This document shows, in pieces, positions 28,192-37,392 of a DNA stretch of 64,000 nucleotides. Source of the DNA: Nonlabens sp. Ci31. GTDB taxonomy: Bacteria; Bacteroidota; Bacteroidia; Flavobacteriales; Flavobacteriaceae. Under the pieces are notes generated by a model. It saw only the letters and a program-made list of their open reading frames with translations. It did no database searches and was not told the origin of the DNA. A program made the translations under genes and the position numbers. The DNA lies in assembly GCF_012974865.1 (NCBI RefSeq), contig NZ_CP043633.1, positions 2,408,501 through 2,472,500 of the forward strand. The letters are read 5' to 3'. The number at the start of each line of letters is the position of its first letter. The stretch's first letter is position 1.

Positions 28192-28815
28192 TTAATTAAA
28201 AACGTCAAAGGATAATTTAAGTCCCTGGATAATCATGTTGGTTCCTATAATCGCAATGATCAATCCCATCAACTTCCCGATTACCGAAATCACATTATCA
28301 CCTATCTTTTTTGCAATGATGTCGCTTAATGTAAATGCAATGTAGTTGAGAAAACACATCAATGCAAAAACGAGGATAATAACGGCTATGTTCATATACG
28401 ATGTAGTATTGGCAACAAAGTTAGTTGCCGTTACGATCGTTCCTGGACCTGCTAGAATAGGAATTGCCAGCGGAGAAATAGCAATATTTTCATCAATATT
28501 GACGGTTTTAAGATGCTTGATGTTTGATTTTTTAGACTGTAACATCTCAAATCCAACAAAGAAGATCAAAATCCCACCAGTAATTTTAAATGCGGGTATG
28601 GTGATACCGAATAAGTCAAAGATATAATTACCAAGCAATACAAATACAGTAACTATAATAAAAGCAACCAGAACGGCTTTTAAGTTGATTCTTTGTTTGG
28701 TCTCTTTATCAGCTCCTTCTGTTAAGGTCAGGAATATAGGCATATTAGAAATTGGATTCATAATGGCAAAAAAGCCAGTGAAAACGGTAATTGCAAAAGT
28801 TGCTAATTCATTCAT
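28192..28815 (-). CDS. MarC family membrane protein
   Basis: About 207 aa from the ATG at 28815 (MNELATFAITVFTGFFAIMNPISNMPIFL), the family start; the frame reaches 28881 but a perfect promoter box overlaps that upstream part. Six transmembrane segments, with the NP motif (IMNPISNMP) and PLAIPILAGPGTI in the second half. MarC proteins are transporters of unknown substrate; early links to multidrug resistance were not confirmed. Confidence 0.88.
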   Translation of the reverse strand: MNELATFAITVFTGFFAIMNPISNMPIFLTLTEGADKETKQRINLKAVLVAFIIVTVFVLLGNYIFDLFGITIPAFKITGGILIFFVGFEMLQSKKSNIKHLKTVNIDENIAISPLAIPILAGPGTIVTATNFVANTTSYMNIAVIILVFALMCFLNYIAFTLSDIIAKKIGDNVISVIGKLMGLIIAIIGTNMIIQGLKLSFDVFN

Positions 28816-28878
28816 GTAACTAGGGTCTAATTGAAAAGTATTAGAGATGCGTGCATACACCTTCTTAATTTCAGCGTG

Positions 28879-28886
28879 CAAAAGTA
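28879..28886 (-). promoter_or_regulatory. -7 promoter box (TACTTTTG) of the MarC gene
   Basis: Perfect TAnnTTTG on the minus strand, with ATTG 18 bases upstream as a weak -33 box. Transcription would begin near 28872, which argues for the 28815 start. Confidence 0.55.
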
Positions 28887-28994
28887 GTCAAAAGGAACCT
28901 TTTACAATTTAAAGATTAGGGATTTTAGGAGAATATAGAAATATGTCGATTTTTAGATGAGATGCTGTTGAACAAAATGCTCGAACACTTGCTA

Positions 28995-31292
28995 TTAAAA
29001 CGCCATAGCACCTTCAGTCATGTACTTTGGAATATCAAAAGCATCTACGAGGTGCTGACTTTCTTCTTTCAATTCTTTACAAAGTTTTGAAACCAACTTG
29101 TTTATCGCTAATGATTTGGAGCCTGAGATATAGTCGTGTTCTAGATACCAGCCTTTATGAGTCTCTATACGATGTAGTGCATATAGGTTTTTTAGCGAGG
29201 TCAATATTTTTTTAACATTAGGATCTTCTTCCTGATGAATTGTGTTGATGAATTGTTCTAAAACTACTCGATCAATATAAGCACTGGCCATATCAATTAA
29301 ATGAATTTGAACGTCTAGAAATGCATCATAACTATCCATACCATTTTTAATCTTTTTACTGAGACGCATGGCTAGCGTGCGCAAAGAAAACTCTTCTCGA
29401 TAAGTAAAAGCTTCCAACTGAAACTCGCTATCTAGCAAATGCTCTTCAGAAGTATTTCTGGTAATTATTGGGTTCAATTGACTCATATTAGATGATGCAA
29501 TGGTAGAAATATATTTGAGTGTATCCCACCAATCCAATTTTCCAAACTGCTTTTTAAAATAGGTCAATCGGCTTTTTGCAGTGAGCTGTAATAAAACGGT
29601 ATTATCTCCTTCAAATGTGGTAAATATATCAGTGTCTGCTTTTAAACGATCAAAGTACATTTCGCTCAAATAACCTTTTCCACCACAGGCTTCTCGGCAA
29701 GTTTGTATGGTTTTAGTAGCGTTCCACGTACTCAAGGCTTTTAATCCAGCAGCGAGAGCTTCAATTTCTTGCTGATTTGTATGCGTATTGTGGGCATATT
29801 TTTTTAATAAATGATCATGTGCAAAATCAAATGCATACGCATTGGCAATCAATGGCATCAGCTTTTTTTGATGCGTGGGATAATCCATTATGGATTGCTC
29901 TGGTTTTCCTGGTGGACCGAACTGTTTGCGATCTAAGGCAAAATATACGGCCATATTTAAGGCTTTTTTTGCCGCCGTTTGTCCAGCAATAGGTACACAA
30001 AGTCTGCCGCCTACTAGAGTTCCTAACATGGTAAAAAATCGTTTTGAAGAACTGCTTATTGGGCTAGTGTATTGACCAGTTTTATCAATAGCACCAAATT
30101 TATCCAGTAAATTTTCTTTTGGAATCTTTATAGTATTGAAATGTAACGTACCGTTATCCACTCCATTCAGGCCCATTTTATGACCATTATCTCCTATGGT
30201 AATCCCTGGTAATGAATCACCTTGCTTATTTCTTATAGGTATTAAAAAAGCATGAATACCATGTTTTTCGTTATTTACAATAAGTTGCGCAAATACCGTT
30301 GCCATCGTTGCGTGCATAGCTGCGTTACCTATGTAGGTTTTCCTATCATACTGTGTAGGTGTGTTGATTATAAAAGTTTTATCTTCTGGTTGGTAAATAG
30401 CCGTGGTTTGTAGTGCTTTTACATTGCTACCATGATGCATTTCAGTCATTGCAAAACAACCTGGCAATTCCATTGTGCCTATGTCTTTTAAATACTTATC
30501 CTGGTGTTTTTTAGTTCCTAGTGATGCCACACTGCCACCAAACAATCCATAATGAACACCAAACTTAATCGTCAGGCCCAAATCGTACTTGGCTATTTCT
30601 TCAAATACGGCAGCGTATTGTTCTAAGGACTCAGAGCCTCCATATTCTAGGGGATAAGCTAAACTACCAAGTCCAGCCTGTGCTAGTTCTTTACACCATT
30701 CCAACACCTTTTCTCTGCGTGTGTTTAAATCGTCATCATGACTTTCAATGCCATCTTTATGTGGATCGAGTATGTTTTTAACCTTAGTTTTTAAAGCGGC
30801 ATTTCCATGTTGTAATAACTCTTTGAGTGGTTGAGAATATGCTTTGTCTGTCTTATGTGGAGTAGCTTGATAGCTAGAAGAAACTGGATCATTCTCATAA
30901 ACCGACCGAATGGCATCGTTACTCACAATACCTAAATAATCCTCGATGAGATGTAACGATTCTCTGGTTTCATCATTTACCCATTCTTTGCTGTCTTCTC
31001 TTTTTGCGAGTAAGCTACCTATAGAGAACAAATCTAATTTCTCCGTATGGTTTAATAAATCAGCATTTTCTTTGATATAACCTTTCCAATAAGCCAGCTC
31101 TCGCGCTGATGGCGGGTTTTGAGGATCCAACCATTTACAAACCAAGTTTTTTGTTTCTGGTTTAATGGTGTTATTCTCCTTAATTTTTTGATTGATAAAA
31201 TCAATTTCATTTTCCTCAAGAACACCGTCAGCCCAAGCGATATATAATAATGGTAAGAATGGCAATAGAGAATCTGGAATGGAAACTGACAT
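28995..31292 (-). CDS. Acyl-CoA dehydrogenase/oxidase with N-terminal TerB-like domain
   Basis: 765 aa from the ATG at 31292 (a TTG at 31307 is also in frame). The N-terminal 80 residues (LPFLPLLYIAWADGVLEENEIDFI) resemble a TerB/DjlA-type helical domain. From about residue 185 comes an acyl-CoA dehydrogenase/oxidase fold: GCFAMTEMHHGSNVKALQTTA (FAD/substrate), middle beta domain, FFTMLGTLVGGRLCVPIAG, and CREACGGKGYLSEM near the C-terminal half. The length and features are closer to peroxisomal acyl-CoA oxidases than to short ACADs. It should oxidise the alpha-beta bond of acyl-CoA with FAD. Confidence 0.85.
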   Translation of the reverse strand: MSVSIPDSLLPFLPLLYIAWADGVLEENEIDFINQKIKENNTIKPETKNLVCKWLDPQNPPSARELAYWKGYIKENADLLNHTEKLDLFSIGSLLAKREDSKEWVNDETRESLHLIEDYLGIVSNDAIRSVYENDPVSSSYQATPHKTDKAYSQPLKELLQHGNAALKTKVKNILDPHKDGIESHDDDLNTRREKVLEWCKELAQAGLGSLAYPLEYGGSESLEQYAAVFEEIAKYDLGLTIKFGVHYGLFGGSVASLGTKKHQDKYLKDIGTMELPGCFAMTEMHHGSNVKALQTTAIYQPEDKTFIINTPTQYDRKTYIGNAAMHATMATVFAQLIVNNEKHGIHAFLIPIRNKQGDSLPGITIGDNGHKMGLNGVDNGTLHFNTIKIPKENLLDKFGAIDKTGQYTSPISSSSKRFFTMLGTLVGGRLCVPIAGQTAAKKALNMAVYFALDRKQFGPPGKPEQSIMDYPTHQKKLMPLIANAYAFDFAHDHLLKKYAHNTHTNQQEIEALAAGLKALSTWNATKTIQTCREACGGKGYLSEMYFDRLKADTDIFTTFEGDNTVLLQLTAKSRLTYFKKQFGKLDWWDTLKYISTIASSNMSQLNPIITRNTSEEHLLDSEFQLEAFTYREEFSLRTLAMRLSKKIKNGMDSYDAFLDVQIHLIDMASAYIDRVVLEQFINTIHQEEDPNVKKILTSLKNLYALHRIETHKGWYLEHDYISGSKSLAINKLVSKLCKELKEESQHLVDAFDIPKYMTEGAMAF

Positions 31293-31293
31293 A

Positions 31294-31545
31294 TTATTGA
31301 TTTTCAAAATTTGGAGTTGTAATAATCCCTGTAAGATACTTTTTATTTTTGTTCATAGAGTTCCTAATATTCTTTCTTAATAAATGACATGAATTTTGGC
31401 TTATAAATATTTCATGATTACCGTCATCTTTGTCCAAAAGTAAAAAACTCCCTTCTTTTTTCATTAGGGCTCTATATTTCACAGCTGCTTGATATGGATG
31501 ATCAAAGTCATAAAGTTTCCCTGATTCTTTGCCCACCTTTCCCAT
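31294..31545 (-). CDS. Possible small hypothetical protein reaching into the repeat array
   Basis: 83-aa frame whose first codons lie in the first array unit and whose body (KLYDFDHPYQAAVKYRALMKKEGSFLLLDKDDG) is unique sequence and plausibly protein-like. No family recognised and no clear ribosome binding site. It abuts the acyl-CoA gene downstream. Perhaps a real small gene whose 5' end was overwritten by the repeat. Confidence 0.3.
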   Translation of the reverse strand: MGKVGKESGKLYDFDHPYQAAVKYRALMKKEGSFLLLDKDDGNHEIFISQNSCHLLRKNIRNSMNKNKKYLTGIITTPNFENQ

Positions 31546-32996
31546 CCCAGAAATTTGTCTTCACAAATTATCAAGGAATAAGTAAAGGAGCTTTTTTTAA
31601 GTTCGAGGTTTAAAAGCTCCTCGCCTAAGGATAGGCGAGGACAGATTGGCCTCGCAGCGCATGCTGTGATGCAATCAGGAGTGGTTGCTGCGGTATTTAA
31701 ATATGGAGATAAAATTGAAATTTGAATAAAATTACAGCATCGCATTAACCTTTCCGACCAAAACTCGCTTTGCCCACCTTTCCTATAATTAGGAAAGGAG
31801 CTTTTTAAATCGGGATTTCGCAGAAATCTCGGAGTGGTTGCTGCGGTATTTAAATATGGAGATAAAATTGAAATTTGCACAAAATTTTAATACCGTATCA
31901 ACCTTTCCGACCAAAACTCGCTACCGCTCGCTTTGCCCACCTTTCCTATAATTAGGAAAGGAGCTTTTTAAATCGGGATTTCGCAGAAATCTCGGAGTGG
32001 TTGCTGCGGTATTTATCTTCGTGTATCAAGCTAGTTTTGTTCTCATTTCCAACACCTTACTCCACCTTTCCTATAATTAGTAAAGGAGCTTTTTTTAAGT
32101 TCGAGGTTTAAAAGCTCCTCGCCTAAGGATAGGCGAGGACAGATTGGCCTCGCAGCGCATGCTGTGATGCAATCAGGAGTGGTTGCTGCGGTATTTAAAT
32201 ATGGAGATAAAATTGAAATTTGCACAAAATTCTAATACCGTATCAACCTTTCCGACCAAATTTACGCAAGCTCCAATTTGCCCACCTTTCCTATAATTAG
32301 GAAAGGAGCTTTTTAAATCGGGATTTCGCAGAAATCTTGGAGTGGTTGATGCGGTATTTATCTTCGTGTATCAAGTTAGTTTTGTTCTCATTTCCAACAC
32401 CTTACTCCACCTTTCCTATAATTAGTAAAGGAGCTTTTTAAATTCGAGATCTAGAAGCTCCTCGCCTAAGGATAGGCGAGGACAGATTGGCCTCGCAGCG
32501 CATGCTGTGATGCAATCAGGAGTGGTTGCTGCGGTATTTAAATATGGAGATAAAATTGAAATTTGCACAAAATTCTAATACCGTATCAACCTTTCCGACC
32601 AAATTTACGCAAGCTCCAATTTGCCCACCTTTCCTATAATTAGGAAAGGAGCTTTTTTTAAGTTCGAGGTTTAAAAGCTCCTCGCCTAAGGATAGGCGAG
32701 GACAGATTGGCCTCGCAGCGCATGCTGTGATGCAATCAGGAGTGGTTGCTGCGGTATTTAAATATGGAGATAAAATTGAAATTTGCACAAAATTCTAATA
32801 CCGTATCAACCTTTCCGACCAAATTTACGCAAGCTCCAATTTGCCCACCTTTCCTATAATTAGGAAAGGAGCTTTTTAAATCGGGATTCAAAAGCTCCTC
32901 GCCTAAGAAGCCTTCATCTCGCGAGCTTTTTTGCGAGAGGAATGCATTGGACAGATTTAGCAGCTTTGCTGCAAATCAGGAGTGGTTCAGAGATAT
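31532..32996. repeat. Mosaic structured repeat array 1 (8 units)
   Basis: Eight units, recognised by the anchor CCACCTTTCCTATAATTAGG or its variants, begin at about 31532, 31773, 31936, 32061, 32281, 32406, 32624 and 32844. Spacings fall in size classes (125, 163, 218-220, 241 bp) because each unit chooses between alternative segments. Common to the units are the palindrome CCTTTCCTA taat TAGGAAAGG, a variable hairpin insert, the block GTGGTTG(C/A)TGCGGTATT, and a later partly complementary block such as AATACCGTATCAACC. No protein-coding gene is credible inside. The array ends 28 bp before the meaB stop. Confidence 0.93.
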
Positions 32997-33024
32997 TTAT
33001 ACGTAAGATAAACTTTATTAAAAA

Positions 33025-34038
33025 CTACAACCCCAACAACTCACTAGCCGCATCAAAAGGACTCTTCACTTTACCTAAAACCTCTTTTTCTAAAACAGCC
33101 AATTTTTCTATGACCTCAGGTCGGTTGTAGAAGTTGGTTTTTAGGGCATCCTCTACCGTTTGATGGAACCAGTAGAGTTCTTGTGAGTGGCGTTTTTTGG
33201 TAAAGCTTTTATTGGCTAACGCGTGTGCGGTGTAGTTTTCTATTTCTTCGATGACCTCTGTGAGACCTATGTTGTTGAGACCGCTGCAGGTGAGTACTTG
33301 AGTAGGCCAGTTGTGGTCTTTTTGAGGCATAAGGTGCACGGCGTTTTTGAATTCGCGTCGGGCATGTTTTGCGGCGAGTTGGTTATCACCATCTGCCTTG
33401 TTGATGATGATCGCGTCAGCCATTTCCATGATGCCGCGTTTAATACCTTGCAGGTCGTCGCCAGCTCCAGCGAGTTTGAGGAGTAAGAAAAAGTCGGTCA
33501 TGCTGTGGACTGCGGTTTCGCTTTGTCCTACGCCCACGGTTTCTACGATGATAAAGTCGTAGCCTGCTGCTTCACATAAGATGATCGCCTCACGTGTTTT
33601 GCGTGCCACACCGCCTAGCGTGGTTCCAGCAGGACTAGGTCGTATAAATGCTTGGTGGCTTTTCACTAGTTCTTCCATTCTGGTTTTATCGCCCAAAATG
33701 CTGCCTCTTGAGATGTTGCTCGATGGATCTATCGCGAGTACGGCCACTTTTTTGCCGCGTTCTATAAGCTGTCTTCCCAGCGATTCTATAAAGGTGGATT
33801 TTCCCACGCCTGGCACTCCAGTGATTCCTAGTCTAAAGGATTTTCCTGAATAGGGTAGGGATAGTTGTAATACCGCTTTCGCGAAAGCGGAATCGCCACC
33901 AGCAGTGCTCTCCACTAAAGTAATCGCACGACTCAATGCACTCACCTGGCCAGAATGCAACTCGCTAAAAAGTTGTTTTACATCTACAACTTCTTTCTTG
34001 CGTTTTAAGTTGGGATTGATATGAGGTTGTGTAGCCAA
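33025..34038 (-). CDS. meaB: Methylmalonyl-CoA mutase-associated GTPase MeaB (G3E family)
   Basis: 337 aa. The Walker A motif GVPGVGKST is at about residues 74-82, the DPSSNISRGSILGDKTRM switch region follows, then ETVGVGQSE and the guanine-binding NKADG. MeaB/ArgK protects methylmalonyl-CoA mutase and gates its adenosylcobalamin loading. The mutase itself is not in the window, but a PduO-type cobalamin adenosyltransferase lies 7 kb away. The gene and its small neighbour are enclosed by the two mosaic repeat arrays. An exact 16-bp palindrome is read SAFAKA near the N-terminus. Confidence 0.95.
   Translation of the reverse strand: MATQPHINPNLKRKKEVVDVKQLFSELHSGQVSALSRAITLVESTAGGDSAFAKAVLQLSLPYSGKSFRLGITGVPGVGKSTFIESLGRQLIERGKKVAVLAIDPSSNISRGSILGDKTRMEELVKSHQAFIRPSPAGTTLGGVARKTREAIILCEAAGYDFIIVETVGVGQSETAVHSMTDFFLLLKLAGAGDDLQGIKRGIMEMADAIIINKADGDNQLAAKHARREFKNAVHLMPQKDHNWPTQVLTCSGLNNIGLTEVIEEIENYTAHALANKSFTKKRHSQELYWFHQTVEDALKTNFYNRPEVIEKLAVLEKEVLGKVKSPFDAASELLGL
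33874..33889. repeat. 16-bp palindrome copy, exact (in meaB)
   Basis: CGCTTTCGCGAAAGCG, 18-bp palindrome with flanking C and G; read AFAKA. Confidence 0.85.
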
Positions 34039-34039
34039 T

Positions 34040-34459
34040 TTATGATTTTTTAGAAAATTTCAAAGCCAGTTTTCCACCTAACCACGCCATAGGAATATAC
34101 GCCAAAACGATATCTGCAACAGTAAACCAGGTAGGTCCGGGAAGTAGGTAATTCATGTAAATGCCACCCAAAAGAAAAAAACAACCTATACCAAGAGCAA
34201 ATTTCATTTTATAAGAAACAGGGATTACAGCAGCTACCAAAGCACCGATGAAGGTCCCTATTGCATGTCCTAAAAAAGGAAAAAGAAAGTAATGCGCTTC
34301 TAAAGTGGGCATGATACTGGCGTAAGCGTTCATGTCGTTGATGTCAATCCCTTCTATAGGGAACATACTATTTCCTATAGTAATCAAAATCATATTCACA
34401 GTGCTTCCTAATATCAAGCCTACAATGACAGCAATGATGTTCCTGAGTATGGGTTTCAT
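34040..34459 (-). CDS. Hypothetical four-TM membrane protein
   Basis: 139 aa with about four transmembrane segments, glycine-rich (IVGLILGSTVNMILITIG, GHAIGTFIGALVAAVI). It ends directly before meaB, so both are one transcript. No family with known function recognised. Confidence 0.75.
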   Translation of the reverse strand: MKPILRNIIAVIVGLILGSTVNMILITIGNSMFPIEGIDINDMNAYASIMPTLEAHYFLFPFLGHAIGTFIGALVAAVIPVSYKMKFALGIGCFFLLGGIYMNYLLPGPTWFTVADIVLAYIPMAWLGGKLALKFSKKS

Positions 34460-34523
34460 GAGAATAGGTTTTAAGATTTAAAAATACTATTTTTCTATAG
34501 AATCGTCGTGTTAATTACCACCA

Positions 34524-34554
34524 AACCCCAAAGGTTTACAAAATCTTTGGGGTT
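34524..34554. terminator. Hairpin at the left edge of array 2
   Basis: AACCCCAAAG ... CTTTGGGGTT, stem extended inward by GTTT/AAAT. Related in sequence to the 32-bp palindrome at 37226, which stands at the other end of array 2. Confidence 0.6.
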
Positions 34555-34582
34555 GATAATATGCTTCTATTAATTTTAGCAC

Positions 34583-37190
34583 AGCCTCCACCTTTCCGGC
34601 CAAAAGTCGCTACCGCTCATTTTGCCTACCTTTCCTATCCCAGAAATTTGTCTTAACAAATTATCAGGGACTGAGGAAAGTAGCTTTTTAAATTCGAGAT
34701 TTAGAAGCTCCTCGCCTAAGAAGCCTGCATCCGACGCGCTTTTTTGCGAGAGGAATGCATTGGACAGATCGGCTAGCTTTCTAGCGATCAGGAGTGGTTG
34801 ATGCGGTATTTAAATATGGAGATAAAATTGAAATTTGCACAAAATTCTAATACCGCCTCCACTTTTCCGGCCAAAAGTCGCTACCGCTAACTTTGACTAC
34901 CTTTCTTATAATTAGGAAAGGAGCTTTTTAAGTTCGAGATCTAAAAGCTCCTCGCCTAGGGATAGGCGAGGACAGATTGGCCTCGCAGCGCATGCTGTGA
35001 TGCAATCAGGAGTGGTTGCTGCGGTATTTAAATATGGAGATAAAATTGAAATTTGAATAAAATTACAGCATCGCATCAACCTTTCCGACCAAAACTCGCT
35101 ACCGCTCGCTTTGCCTACCTTTCTTATAATTAGGAAAGGAGCTTTTTTAAATCGGGATTTCGCAGAAATCTCGGAGTGGTTGCTGCGGTATTTAAATATG
35201 GAGATAAAATAGAAATTTGAATAAAATTACAGCATCGCATCAACCTTTCCGACCAAAGCTCGTTGCACTCTCTTTGCCCACCTTTTCCATCCCAGAAATT
35301 TGTCTTCACAAATTATCAAGGAATAAGTAAAGGAGCTTTTTTTAAGTTCGAGGTTTAAAAGCTCCTCGCCTAAGGATAGGCGAGGACAGATTGGCCTCGC
35401 AGCGCATGCTGTGATGCAATCAGGAGTGGTTGCTGCGGTATTTAAATATGGAGATAAAATTGAAATTTGAATAAAATTACAGCATCGCATTAACCTTTCC
35501 GACCAAAACTCGCTACCGCTCGCTTTGCCCACCTTTCCTATAATTAGGAAAGGAGCTTTTTAAATCGGGATTTCGCAGAAATCTCGGAGTGGTTGATGCG
35601 GTATTTATCTTCGTGTATCAAGTTAGTTTTGTTCTCATTTCCAACACCTTACTCCACCTTTCCTATCCCAGAAATTTGTCTTCACAAATTATAAGGGAAT
35701 AAGGAAAGGAGCTTTTTTTAAGTTCGAGGTTTAAAAGCTCCTCGCCTAAGGATAGGCGAGGACAGATTGGCCTCGCAGCGGATGCTGTGATGCAATCAGG
35801 AGTGGTTGCTGCGGTATTCAAATATGGAGATAAAATTGAAATTTGAATAAAATTACAGCATCGCATTAACCTTTCCGACCAAAACTCGCTACCGCTCGCT
35901 TTGCCCACCTTTCCTATAATTAGGAAAGGAGCTTTTTAAATCGGGATTTCGCAGAAATCTCGGAGTGGTTGATGCGGTATTTATCTTCGTGTATCAAGCT
36001 AGTTATGTTCTCACTTCCAACACCTTACTCCACCTTTCCTGTAATTAGGAAAGGAGCTTTTTAAGTTCGAGATTCAAAAGCTCCTCGCCTAAGGATAGGC
36101 GAGGACAGATTGGCCTCGCAGCGCATGCTGTGATGCAATCAGGAGTGGTTGCTGCGGTATTTAAATATGGAGATAAAATTGAAATTTGAATAAAATTCTA
36201 ATACCGTATCAACCTTTCCGACCAAATTTACGCAAGCTCCAATTTGCCCACCTTTCCTATAATTAGGAAAGGAGCTTTTTAAGTTCGAGATCTAAAAGCT
36301 CCTCGCCTAAGAAGCCTGCATCCGACGCGCTTTTTTGCGAGAGGAATAAAAGATATAAGGAAAGTAGCCTTTTAAGTTCGAGATCTAAAAGCTCCTCGCC
36401 TAAGGATAGGCGAGGACAGATTGGCCTCGCAGCGCATGCTGTGATGCAATCAGGAGTGGTTGCTGCGGTATTTAAATATGGAGATAAAATTGAAATTTGA
36501 ATAAAATTACAGCATCGCATCAACCTTTCCGACCAAATTTACGCAAGCTCCAATTTGCCCACCTTTCCTATAATTAGGAAAGGAGCTTTTTAAGTTCGAG
36601 ATCTAAAAGCTCCTCGCCTAAGGATAGGCGAGGACAGATTGGCCTCGCAGCGCATGCTGTGATGCAATCAGGAGTGGTTGCTGCGGTATTTAAATATGGA
36701 GATAAAATTGAAATTTGCACAAAATTCTAATACCGTATCAACCTTTCCGACCAAAGCTCGTTGCACTCGCTTTGCCCACCTTTCCTATAATTAGGAAAGG
36801 AGCTTTTTAAATCGGGATTTCGCAGAAATCTCGGAGTGGTTGCTGCGGTATTTAAATATGGAGATAAAATTGAAATTTGCACAAAATTCTAATACCGTAT
36901 CAACCTTTCCGACCAAATTTACGCAAGCTCCACTTTGCCCACCTTTCTTATAATTAGGAAAGGAGCTTTTTAAATTCGAGATTCAAAAGCTCCTCGCCTA
37001 AGGATAGGCGAGGACAGATTGGCCTCGCAGCGCATGCTGTGATGCAATCAGGAGTGGTTGCTGCGGTATTTAAATATGGAGATAAAATTGAAATTTGCAC
37101 AAAATTCTAATACCGTATCAACCTTTCCGACCAAAGCTCGTTGCACTCACTTTGCCCACCTTTCCTATAATTAGGAAAGGACCTTCTTCT
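34583..37190. repeat. Mosaic structured repeat array 2 (about 13 units)
   Basis: Anchors near 34626, 34896, 35115, 35277, 35528, 35653, 35904, 36030, 36248, 36558, 36776, 36938 and 37156. It uses the same segment alphabet as array 1, plus a long hairpin segment seen in full only in a few units (for example 34700-34790 and 36290-36350). The anchor stem has two forms: the short CTTTCCTATAATTAGGAAAG, and a form with an extra inner hairpin AATTTGT cttc ACAAATT (34640, 35290, 35665). The last anchor ends at a unique sequence before the palindrome at 37226. Confidence 0.93.
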
Positions 37191-37225
37191 AGACCTTAAT
37201 TTTAAAATTAAAGTTGCTTTCCCTC

Positions 37226-37257
37226 CAACCCCAATGGTTTTAAAACCATTGGGGTTG
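37226..37257. terminator. Perfect 32-bp palindrome at the right edge of array 2
   Basis: CAACCCCAATGGTTTT followed by its exact reverse complement. Could act as a transcript end or boundary; it resembles the hairpin at 34524. Confidence 0.7.
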
Positions 37258-37273
37258 GCTTCATTTAATTCAA

Positions 37274-37306
37274 CAAAAAAATGCCTCACTTTTCAGTAAG
37301 GCATTT
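37274..37306 (-). terminator. Intrinsic terminator of secA
   Basis: On the minus strand AAATGCCTTACT gaaa AGTGAGGCATTT followed by a T-run, downstream of the secA stop. Confidence 0.8.
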
Positions 37307-37315
37307 TGTTTTTCT

Positions 37316-37331
37316 CGTTTTCGCGAAAGCG
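37316..37331. repeat. 16-bp palindrome copy, 1 mismatch (downstream of secA)
   Basis: CGTTTTCGCGAAAGCG, intergenic. Confidence 0.75.
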
Positions 37332-37392
37332 GAATTAAATCCATTTAAATTTCAATTTTGAAAGTAAAATTGAAAGCGGAATTGTTATCTAA

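Noticed and set aside
31479..36523. Recurrent minus-strand ORFs (MQISILSPYLNTAATTP...) as a protein family
   Set aside because: They exist because the repeat DNA is conserved; their lengths change with each segment choice, they have no consistent end or ribosome site, and the composition looks like read-through of hairpins.
31532..37190. Repeat arrays as CRISPR
   Set aside because: Units are 125-250 bp, made of interchangeable long segments; there are no short identical repeats with unique 30-40 bp spacers and no cas genes.
31532..37190. Integron attC cassette array
   Set aside because: No cassette ORFs between the sites, no integrase in the window, and no RYYYAAC/GTTRRRY core sites seen.
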